64,000 nt of DNA from an uncultured Coriobacteriaceae bacterium. GTDB lineage: Bacteria; Actinomycetota; Coriobacteriia; Coriobacteriales; Atopobiaceae. The stretch lies in the NCBI GenBank assembly GCA_902801175.1, contig CADCHF010000003.1, forward strand, positions 43,232-107,231, given 5' to 3'. The translations under genes and the position numbers were made by a program. The notes below the pieces were generated by a model that worked only from the letters and a program-made list of their open reading frames with translations, made no database searches and was not told where the DNA came from. Of the stretch, positions 9,061 to 15,772 are shown one piece after another (the first letter of the stretch is position 1; every line of letters begins with the position of its first letter).

Positions 9061-9612
9061 ATAGCCAGGAACGAGGGTCCTCGCATCAACGACGAGATCA
9101 CCACGCGCATGTGCCGCCTTATTGGCGTCGACGGATCACAGCTTGGTCTGTTTGGCGTGCCCGACGCGCTGCGCATTGCCCGCGAGCAGAACCTTGATCT
9201 TGTTGAGATTGCTCCCAACGCGGAGCCGCCCGTTTGCAGGGTGATGGATTACGGCAAGTACAAGTTCGAGCAGGACCGCAAGGCCAAGGCCGCACGCAAG
9301 AAGCAGGTGCGCGTCGAGGTCAAAGAAATGAAGTTCCGTCCCAAGATCGACACGGGCGACTACGAGACCAAGAAGAACCACGTGATGCGCTTCCTCAAGA
9401 AGGGTGCTCGCGTAAAGGTCACCATCATGTTCCGCGGCCGCGAGATGGCCCACCCGGAGCAGGGTCTCAACGTGCTGGAGCGCCTGGCAGAGGACCTCAA
9501 GCCCTATGCCACCGTTGAGCAGCAGCCCAAGATGGAGGGTCGTAACATGCACATGCTCGTCGCTCCAATCAAGGGGGCATTCGATAAGATGCCCGAGAGC
9601 GACGCCGAGTAG
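9061..9612 (+). CDS. infC: Translation initiation factor IF-3, probably a non-AUG start
   Basis: The protein is about 183 residues with the IF-3 N-domain ([15 protein letters not shown]) and C-domain ([23 protein letters not shown], and the tail MLVAPIK). IF-3 binds the 30S subunit and enforces start-codon and initiator-tRNA selection. No in-frame ATG exists near the domain start. The ATA at 9061 has AGGTGG five bases upstream; a GTG at 9052 is the alternative but sits almost on top of its ribosome-binding site. A rare start codon is characteristic of infC, where IF-3 represses its own synthesis by rejecting it. It is followed by rpmI and rplT in the usual order. Confidence 0.93.
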   Translation: MARNEGPRINDEITTRMCRLIGVDGSQLGLFGVPDALRIAREQNLDLVEIAPNAEPPVCRVMDYGKYKFEQDRKAKAARKKQVRVEVKEMKFRPKIDTGDYETKKNHVMRFLKKGARVKVTIMFRGREMAHPEQGLNVLERLAEDLKPYATVEQQPKMEGRNMHMLVAPIKGAFDKMPESDAE

Positions 9613-9625
9613 AAGGAGATTTAGC

Positions 9626-9820
9626 ATGCCCAAGATGAAGACGCACAAGGGGTCGGCAAAGCGCTTCCGCCGTACCGGTACTGGCAAGATCATGCGCGCC
9701 AAGGCCTTCAAGAGCCACATCCTCACCAAGAAGTCGCCCAAGCGCATCCGCGGCTTCCGCAAGGAGACCGAGCTCACCAAGGGCGACGCCCACACCGTCA
9801 GCCAGCGTATGGGCCAGTAG
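9626..9820 (+). CDS. rpmI: 50S ribosomal protein L35
   Basis: The 64-residue basic protein begins [14 protein letters not shown], the L35 signature, and contains [13 protein letters not shown]. The ATG at 9626 has GAAGGAG seven bases upstream. It lies 13 bases after infC and before rplT in the conserved infC-rpmI-rplT operon. Length and sequence are normal for the family. Confidence 0.97.
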   Translation: MPKMKTHKGSAKRFRRTGTGKIMRAKAFKSHILTKKSPKRIRGFRKETELTKGDAHTVSQRMGQ

Positions 9821-9861
9821 CCCCCGCTACGTCGTTTGAATTACTAAGGAGTTGATTAGAT

Positions 9862-10221
9862 ATGGCACGTGTCAAGCGCGCAGTGGCAGGTCGCAAGAAG
9901 CGTCAGACGCTCGTCGAGCGCACTAAGGGTTACTATGGCGTTCGCTCCCGCACCTTCCGTGGCATGAAGGAGCAGGCTCAGCACTCCCTGCAGTACCAGT
10001 ACCGTGATCGTCGCAACAAGAAGCGCGACATCCGCAGCCTTTGGATCCAGCGCATCAATGCTGCCGCCCGTATGAACGACCTTTCCTACAGCAAGTTCAT
10101 GCACGGCCTGAAGCTCGCCGGCGTCGAGCTCGACCGCAAGGTCCTCGCTCAGATCGCTTACGAGGACGAGGCTACCTTTGCCGACCTCGCTGCCGTTGCC
10201 AAGAAGGCTCTGGCCGAGTAA
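9862..10221 (+). CDS. rplT: 50S ribosomal protein L20
   Basis: The 119-residue protein begins [14 protein letters not shown] and contains [12 protein letters not shown] and the conserved [21 protein letters not shown] block. L20 is an early 23S rRNA-binding assembly protein and, in other bacteria, represses this operon through a leader structure. The ATG at 9862 has AAGGAG ten bases upstream. It is the last gene before a strong terminator. Confidence 0.97.
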   Translation: MARVKRAVAGRKKRQTLVERTKGYYGVRSRTFRGMKEQAQHSLQYQYRDRRNKKRDIRSLWIQRINAAARMNDLSYSKFMHGLKLAGVELDRKVLAQIAYEDEATFADLAAVAKKALAE

Positions 10222-10243
10222 CGCAGAGTTTCTCGCACGTTTT

Positions 10244-10288
10244 CACCCCGCCTGCGCAAAACGCTTCGCACAGGCGGGGTGTTCTTTT
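10244..10288 (+). terminator. Terminator of the infC-rpmI-rplT operon
   Basis: The 11-bp arms CACCCCGCCTG (10244-10254) and CAGGCGGGGTG (10271-10281) pair perfectly, followed by TTCTTTT. It is a strong intrinsic terminator. Confidence 0.85.
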
Positions 10289-10399
10289 GAGGTAAGGCGC
10301 GCCAAGCCAGAACTGCTACAACGGTCGAGCAAATGTGCTCGCATGTTGTCGCGCCTATGGTGCTGGTTTGTTACTCCTGCGAAGTGCGCCTTGCTGCGG

Positions 10400-10405
10400 T
10401 ATACT
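10400..10405 (+). promoter_or_regulatory. Possible -10 element for efp
   Basis: TATACT lies 54 bases before the efp start, downstream of the rplT terminator. No good -35 is seen at 16-18 bases, so the call is tentative. Confidence 0.35.
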
Positions 10406-10458
10406 GCTTTTTCGTATGGATATTCGTTGCCGGGTTTTCCGGCTGAAGGGACTTACAC

Positions 10459-11022
10459 ATGGCTACTCTTGGCATGAACGATCTCAGGGCCGGACTCGGC
10501 GTCAACATCAAGGGCAGGGACTGCGTTGTTCTCGAGGCGCAGCACGTCAAGCCTGGCAAGGGCAACACCTACGTCCGCACCAAGTATCGCGACATCCGCA
10601 CCGGCCGCGTGCTCGAGGAGAACTTCCAGCAGTCCGCTAAGTTCGAGAGCGTTGACATGCGCACCCGTGAGATGCAGTACCTCTATAACGATGGCGACAT
10701 CTACTACTTCATGGACAACGAGACCTACGAGCAGATCGAGGTCGGTGCCGACGTCATTGGCGACAACGCCAAGTGGTTCAAGGAGAACGACACCTGCCTG
10801 CTGCAGTATGCCAACGGCGTTCTCTATGCGGTGCAGCCGCCCATGTTCATCGAGGTCGAGATCACCGAGACCGAGCCTGGCTTTAAGGGCGATACCGTTC
10901 AGGGCGGCGGCAAGCCCGCTACCGTCGAGACCGGTGCCATCATCCAGGTTCCCATGTATCTCAACGTGGGCGAGCGCATTAAGATTGATACGCGCGACGG
11001 CAAGTTTGTGAGTCGCGTTTAG
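10459..11022 (+). CDS. efp: Elongation factor P
   Basis: The 187-residue protein has the three beta-barrel domains of EF-P, which rescues ribosomes stalled at polyproline. The tip of domain I carries Lys34 in the loop HVKPGKGNTYVRTK, the position modified in many bacteria. No modification gene (epmA, epmB or a rhamnosyltransferase) is nearby, so its state is unknown. The C-terminus has the family signature of the QVPMYLNVGERIKIDTRDG type. It starts a run of plus-strand genes (asp23-like, nusB, xseB, tlyA), an order found in several Gram-positives. Confidence 0.95.
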   Translation: MATLGMNDLRAGLGVNIKGRDCVVLEAQHVKPGKGNTYVRTKYRDIRTGRVLEENFQQSAKFESVDMRTREMQYLYNDGDIYYFMDNETYEQIEVGADVIGDNAKWFKENDTCLLQYANGVLYAVQPPMFIEVEITETEPGFKGDTVQGGGKPATVETGAIIQVPMYLNVGERIKIDTRDGKFVSRV

Positions 11023-11057
11023 CTCCACATCGGCATCTGAGCTGAAAGGACCTCCTC

Positions 11058-11420
11058 ATGGCTGACAACGAGCTCAAAATTGCTGGCATCAGCGTCTCCA
11101 AGGGTGTCGTGATTGCCATTGTGGCGCGCGCCGCCGAAGGCGTCGAGGGAGTCGTGCGCGTGGGTGGCAACGACATCGCATCGTCTCTGGTGCGCGTGTT
11201 CACTCGCCGCTCCATTGCCCCCGAGTCGAGCGTCACCGCCGAAGTCGTCAACGGCGAGCTTACGGTGGGCGTTCACCTGGCGGTGTTCTACGGCTATCCC
11301 TTCACCAAGCTCGCGGCATCGGTGCGCGAGGCAGTTGCCGCTGCGCTGCTCTCGCAGGTTGGCGTTGAGGTTGGCTCCGTAGACGTGAGCATCGACAGTC
11401 TCGTCTTCCCCAAGGAGTAA
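11058..11420 (+). CDS. Asp23/Gls24 family envelope stress response protein
   Basis: This 120-residue protein resembles the Asp23/Gls24 (DUF322) family: IAGISVSKGVVIAIVARAAEGVEGV near the start, then VVNGELTVGVHLAVFYGYPF and SVREAV. Members are small cytoplasmic proteins, some membrane-anchored, linked to alkaline or cell-wall stress; the molecular role is poorly defined. The place between efp and nusB is typical. An AAAGGACC motif lies before the ATG. Its last codons form the ribosome-binding site of nusB, suggesting coupling. Confidence 0.88.
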   Translation: MADNELKIAGISVSKGVVIAIVARAAEGVEGVVRVGGNDIASSLVRVFTRRSIAPESSVTAEVVNGELTVGVHLAVFYGYPFTKLAASVREAVAAALLSQVGVEVGSVDVSIDSLVFPKE

Positions 11421-11422
11421 GT

Positions 11423-12064
11423 GTGCCAAGAACTCATTTTAGTGGCCGTACCCTGGCTCGCAGCCAGGCACTGCAGCTGCTCTTTCAGGCCGAAGCCACC
11501 CATAGGCTGGTGAGCGAGGTCCTGGAGGGTGATTATGCCCTAGACGAGCTTCTTGTGGATGGTTACCACAAGGAGCTTGCCTCCCGTGAGCTTGAGCCTC
11601 AGGAGCTCGATGAGCGTCTGAGCGACCTTAAGAACTACACCCGTGAGCTCGCTCTGGGTACCGATGAGATGGTCCACGAGCTGGACGCCATCATCGAGCG
11701 CGCCTCCGAAAACTGGAGCGTCTCGCGCATGCCTTCGGTCGACCGCAACCTTTTGCGTATCGCCCTGTTCGAGATTCTGTGCGTCGATGACGTCGACACT
11801 GCAGTTGCCATTGACGAGTGCGTCGAGCTGGCCAAGGCCTATGGCACCGATGACTCATGGCGTTTCGTCAACGGCATCCTTGGCAAGATCGTCCGTCGCA
11901 TCGATGCGGGGGAGGACGTGCTTGCCCAGGCAATCGACGAGCTCGATGCCCAGAAGCAGGAGGCAGGGGAGTTCGAAGAGCCTGCCGAGGAGGATGCTGC
12001 GGACGGTAACGTGGAGTCCGACGAAGAGGTGGAGCGGGAGCTCCCAGACTGGGCTCAGGAGTAG
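11423..12064 (+). CDS. nusB: Transcription antitermination factor NusB with acidic tail
   Basis: The 213-residue protein has the NusB core: the start RTHFSGRTLARSQALQLLFQAE, and RMPSVDRNLLRIALFEI plus VAIDECVELAKAYGTDDSWRFVNGIL-type helices. NusB with NusE binds boxA RNA for rRNA antitermination. It is longer than the usual 130-150 residues because of a Glu/Asp-rich C-terminal extension of about 50 residues. The start is a GTG at 11423, with AAGGAG formed by the end of the preceding gene. xseB begins four bases after its stop. Confidence 0.93.
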   Translation: MPRTHFSGRTLARSQALQLLFQAEATHRLVSEVLEGDYALDELLVDGYHKELASRELEPQELDERLSDLKNYTRELALGTDEMVHELDAIIERASENWSVSRMPSVDRNLLRIALFEILCVDDVDTAVAIDECVELAKAYGTDDSWRFVNGILGKIVRRIDAGEDVLAQAIDELDAQKQEAGEFEEPAEEDAADGNVESDEEVERELPDWAQE

Positions 12065-12068
12065 TCTC

Positions 12069-12314
12069 ATGGCTCGAAAGCCCGATGTCTCTCAGTACAA
12101 GAACTTTGACCAGATTGCCGACCGCCTTGACGAGATCGTGGGTCAGGTGCGAAACAAGGACACCTCGCTCGAGCGCTCGCTCGACCTCTTTGACGAGGCG
12201 ATAGCGCTGGGCTCCAAGGCGGTCGACATGGTCGATACCACCGATTTCACACCCTCTGAGCTTGAGCGTCTTAAGGACGACACCGCCACGGATGCGTCAA
12301 AGGAAAGCAACTAG
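12069..12314 (+). CDS. xseB: Exodeoxyribonuclease VII small subunit
   Basis: The 81-residue protein has the XseB core YKNFDQIADRLDEIVGQVRN followed by SLERSLDLFDEAIAL. It is the small subunit of the ssDNA exonuclease XseAB. The partner xseA, often adjacent, is not in this window and must be elsewhere. The ATG at 12069 is four bases after the nusB stop, with CAGGAG upstream. The reading frame ends two bases before the GTG start of tlyA. Confidence 0.92.
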   Translation: MARKPDVSQYKNFDQIADRLDEIVGQVRNKDTSLERSLDLFDEAIALGSKAVDMVDTTDFTPSELERLKDDTATDASKESN

Positions 12315-12315
12315 C

Positions 12316-13053
12316 GTGCCCCGGAAGGTCCGTCTTGACGCCGAGCTCGTTGCGCGTGGGTTCTTCTCAAACACAAGTGATGCCATGCGCTCGATCATGG
12401 CGGGCGATGTATCGACATCTGACCGCAGGCTGACCTCTCCTGGGGAGCAGGTAAAGCCCGGTCTTCCGCTGCATGTGCGCGGTCAGGTGCCCTATGTGAG
12501 CCGTGGTGGACTCAAGCTCGAGCGCGGCCTTGATGCACTGGGTGTAGATCCAGTGGGTCTCAACTGCGTTGACGTTGGTTGCTCGACCGGCGGATTTACC
12601 GATTGCCTGCTCAAGCGCGGTGCCAAGCACGTGCTCTCTGTGGATGTTGGCCGCGCGCAATTTGACTGGTCGCTCAGGCAAGACGACAGGGTCACGCTCC
12701 TTGAGCGCACCAATATTGTGGACGTCCCAGATATGCCGGGTTACGAGGGCTCCTTCCAGCTGGCAGTGTGTGACGTCTCCTTTACCTCGGTCGTAACCAT
12801 TCTGCCTGCTGTGGTGCGCCTGCTTGGCCGCGGGGGTACCTTCCTCACGCTGGTAAAACCGCAGTTCGAGGCACCGCGAGAGCACGTGGGCGAGGGCGGT
12901 ATCGTAAGGGACCCCGAGGTGCGCAAAGCGGCCCTAAACAAGGTCTCCGCAGCCATGGAGGCGACTGGGTTTGTCCTCGACGGCTCCTGCGAGAGCCCCA
13001 TCACCGGCCACAAGGGCAACGTCGAGTTTCTTCTTGCGGGCCATCTCCTTTAA
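12316..13053 (+). CDS. tlyA: TlyA family rRNA 2'-O-methyltransferase
   Basis: The 245-residue protein has an N-terminal S4 RNA-binding domain (about residues 3-60) and an FtsJ-like SAM methyltransferase domain with VSRGGLKLERGL, VDVGCSTGGFTDCLL (SAM motif I), VCDVSFTS and TLVKPQFEA. TlyA proteins methylate ribose of 16S and/or 23S rRNA and set capreomycin sensitivity in mycobacteria. The GTG at 12316 with AAAGGA upstream is preferred; an in-frame ATG at 12262 would overlap xseB. Some homologues are called hemolysin A, a historical name. Confidence 0.93.
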   Translation: MPRKVRLDAELVARGFFSNTSDAMRSIMAGDVSTSDRRLTSPGEQVKPGLPLHVRGQVPYVSRGGLKLERGLDALGVDPVGLNCVDVGCSTGGFTDCLLKRGAKHVLSVDVGRAQFDWSLRQDDRVTLLERTNIVDVPDMPGYEGSFQLAVCDVSFTSVVTILPAVVRLLGRGGTFLTLVKPQFEAPREHVGEGGIVRDPEVRKAALNKVSAAMEATGFVLDGSCESPITGHKGNVEFLLAGHLL

Positions 13054-13153
13054 ATCGTTTGCGTGGGTCTGCCTCAACATGGCTCCCTGAGGGCGCCAGG
13101 GCCTTCAACATGCTAAACTGATGCATACGTACGTTCGTATCTTGGAGGAGAGC

Positions 13154-14005
13154 ATGAAGGTTCTGCTGGTGCCCAACTATTCACGTCCTCATGCGGTCGA
13201 GGGAGCACGGCGTCTTTCTGACTGGCTCATTCGCGAGGGCGTCGAGGTGCAATGGGCGCACGACAAGAAGCTTTATCCCAACAAGGTCGTTGACACCACT
13301 GGCGTTGGCCTCGTTGTCTCCCTTGGCGGAGACGGCACGTTGCTTCGTGCCGCACGTATCGTTGAGTACTCCGAGATTCCCATGCTGGGTCTCTCCTATG
13401 GTCACCTGGGCTTTCTCACCTGCGGTGGGCCAGACGACCTTATTCAGACGGTGTCTGATGCCCTCGAGGGAAACCTGCACGTCTCGCATCGCATGACGCT
13501 CGACATAGAGGTCGAGTTTGAGCGTCCCGACGGCACGATGGTCACCGAGCGAAGCTTTGCCCTCAATGACCTCTCGCTTACCCATGGTATCCGTGGCGAC
13601 ATGATCGTGTTTGACGTTTCTGTCTCGGGCCACCCTATCGACCGTCTGCGTGGCGATGGCTTTGTGGTCTCTACCGCCACAGGATCGACCGGCTATGCCC
13701 TGGCGGCAGGCGGTCCCATTGTCACGCCTGAGTTTGCAGGCATGGTGTGCGTGCCCGTTGCCTGCCATACCATCACGGCCCGCGCGTTCCTCACTGCCCC
13801 AACCGATGTGGTGGAGATTCGCATTAATCCCGAGCGCCACGCCGACAGGCTCTTCTTTGCCGATGGCCAGCCTCTTGGTGAGGGGCTGCGTGGCATGCGT
13901 GCCACCATCCGCCGCGGACCTGGCGACATCATTCTTCTTGACCGTAGCGCCCGCAGCTTCTACAAGTCCGTGTCGCGCGTGTTCTACGGCAACACCAATC
14001 GATAG
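13154..14005 (+). CDS. nadK: NAD kinase
   Basis: The 283-residue enzyme phosphorylates NAD to NADP. The Gly-rich SLGGDGTLLRAARI motif (GGDGT 58-62), the ALNDLSLTHG region, and TGSTGYALAAGGP are all present. The ATG at 13154 follows GGAGGAG closely; an in-frame ATG at 13121 lacks such a site. The order tlyA-nadK-recN is conserved in many Gram-positive and actinobacterial genomes. A TAAACT-like box near 13113 could be a promoter but has no clear -35. Confidence 0.95.
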   Translation: MKVLLVPNYSRPHAVEGARRLSDWLIREGVEVQWAHDKKLYPNKVVDTTGVGLVVSLGGDGTLLRAARIVEYSEIPMLGLSYGHLGFLTCGGPDDLIQTVSDALEGNLHVSHRMTLDIEVEFERPDGTMVTERSFALNDLSLTHGIRGDMIVFDVSVSGHPIDRLRGDGFVVSTATGSTGYALAAGGPIVTPEFAGMVCVPVACHTITARAFLTAPTDVVEIRINPERHADRLFFADGQPLGEGLRGMRATIRRGPGDIILLDRSARSFYKSVSRVFYGNTNR

Positions 14006-14017
14006 GCGGCATTTCTT

Positions 14018-15643
14018 ATGATCGACGAGCTGCACGTAAGCGACGTTGCCCTCATCCATGATGCAACCATCTGTCCGTCTTCTGGCTTGACTGTGCTCAC
14101 CGGTGAGACGGGAACGGGAAAGACCGCCCTGCTCAGTGCCATCAAGTTGCTGGTAGGGGAGCGTGCCGATGCGAGTGCCGTGCGCGAGGGGGCCGACGGG
14201 CTGCAGATCGAGGCGCGAGTCTACCTCGACCCGGAGGACTCCGAGGGCGTTGTGGTACGTCGTCGCGTTGAGGCTGCCGGCAGGGGCCGCGTGCAGATTG
14301 ACGGTCACATGGCCTCGGTAAAGGAGCTGGCCTCCACCATTGGCGCCACAATCGACCTCTGTGGTCAGCACGAGCATCAGCGCCTGCTTGACCCTGCTTC
14401 TCATGTGGCCCTGCTCGATGCATGGGCCGCGGCGGAGGTTGGACCTGCGCACGAGGCGTATGCGCAGGCGCTTTCTGAGGCACGAGCCGCCGCCAAGGAG
14501 CTCGCACGCATCACCGAGATGGGCCGTGCGGCCGGAGAGCGCCTTGACGAGGCCGCGTTTGTTCTGCGCCGCATCGATGAGGTCGGCCCCAGCCAGGAGG
14601 AGTTTGAGGAGCTTGAGTCGAGCCTCCCGCGTGCGGAGCACGCTGAGTCGCTGCTGCGGGCAGTTGGTAGTGCCCGTCACGAGCTCTCTGGTGATGGTGG
14701 GGCGGCGGATGCAATGAACGACGCCATAAGCTGGCTGCGCGATGCGTCGTCGTATGATTCAGCCCTTGACCTGCTCGCCGAGAGGCTAGAGAGCTCACTG
14801 ATCGACATCGAGGACGTGGCATCGGAGCTGCGTGACTATCGCGACCAGGTGGAGCTTGACCCAGAGGAGCTGGACCGCATGCAGTCTCGCATGGCATCGT
14901 TTCAGGGCCTCATGCGCACCTATGGTCCGCGCATGGAAGACGTGCTGCGTCGCCGCAACGAGGCGGCCGAGCTTGTGGCTGCAGCTCAGGATGGCGGCGA
15001 GCGGGAGCGCAAGGCTCGCCGCGCCGTTGAGGCGGCCGAGGCGCGACTTGCCAAGGCGGCCAGTGCGCTTGACGCGGCGCGCAAGAAGGCGGCGCCGCAG
15101 CTCACCAAGCTCGTATCACAGCAGATGGCTAGGCTCCAGATGGGCTCGGCAGAGCTTACGTTCTCAATGGAAAGGCTTCCGCGCAACCAGTGGACAACGT
15201 CTGGTCCCAGTCGTATCGAGCTTTTGTACAGGCCCGCGGCTGGGCTTACCGCGCGTCCACTTCGTCGCATTGCCTCTGGCGGCGAGGTCAGCCGTGTGAT
15301 GCTTGCCTGCAAGGTGGTGCTAGGTGAGGCCGATGCCACGCAGACGCTTGTGTTTGACGAGGTCGATGCCGGTGTGGGTGGAGCAACGGCGCTCGCACTC
15401 GCACAGGTGCTCGCAGATCTGGCACAGACCCATCAGGTGATTGTGGTCACGCATCTGGCTCAGGTTGCCGTGATGGCGGAGCGCCATTATCTGGTAAGCA
15501 AGTCGTCAGGAGAGCTGCCCGAGACCTCGCTCACCGAGATTGCCGGGGACGACCGCGTGGCAGAGATTGCCCGCATGCTCTCTGGCGACACGAGCCAGGC
15601 CTCGCTCGCTCACGCCCGCGAGATGCTCGCTGCGGCGCGATAA
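14018..15643 (+). CDS. recN: DNA repair protein RecN
   Basis: The 541-residue SMC-like ATPase acts in double-strand break repair. Walker A GETGTGKT (29-36) is near the N-terminus, a long coiled-coil region spans about residues 150-360, and the C-terminal half has the signature RIASGGEVSRVMLA followed by VFDEVDAGVGGATA (Walker B). Length is normal for RecN. The start is 12 bases after the nadK stop. No LexA-type box is seen just before it; it is probably cotranscribed from upstream. Confidence 0.95.
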   Translation: MIDELHVSDVALIHDATICPSSGLTVLTGETGTGKTALLSAIKLLVGERADASAVREGADGLQIEARVYLDPEDSEGVVVRRRVEAAGRGRVQIDGHMASVKELASTIGATIDLCGQHEHQRLLDPASHVALLDAWAAAEVGPAHEAYAQALSEARAAAKELARITEMGRAAGERLDEAAFVLRRIDEVGPSQEEFEELESSLPRAEHAESLLRAVGSARHELSGDGGAADAMNDAISWLRDASSYDSALDLLAERLESSLIDIEDVASELRDYRDQVELDPEELDRMQSRMASFQGLMRTYGPRMEDVLRRRNEAAELVAAAQDGGERERKARRAVEAAEARLAKAASALDAARKKAAPQLTKLVSQQMARLQMGSAELTFSMERLPRNQWTTSGPSRIELLYRPAAGLTARPLRRIASGGEVSRVMLACKVVLGEADATQTLVFDEVDAGVGGATALALAQVLADLAQTHQVIVVTHLAQVAVMAERHYLVSKSSGELPETSLTEIAGDDRVAEIARMLSGDTSQASLAHAREMLAAAR

Positions 15644-15705
15644 GACTTCGCTTGTTAGTCTGAACGCCATGGCGGATCCCTTTGCGGAATTCTTGCCACG
15701 CATAC

Positions 15706-15752
15706 AAAAGCACCGGTGCGCTAGTAGCTAATGGCGCACCCGTGCTTTTCTG
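15706..15752. terminator. Bidirectional terminator between recN and the SGNH hydrolase gene
   Basis: AAAAGCAC (15706-15713) pairs with GTGCTTTT (15742-15749), with an inner TGCGC/GCGCA stem. T-runs on both strands make it suitable for terminating the two convergent genes. Confidence 0.75.
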
Positions 15753-15772
15753 TCTCTGTGTCTTGGCGGAGC

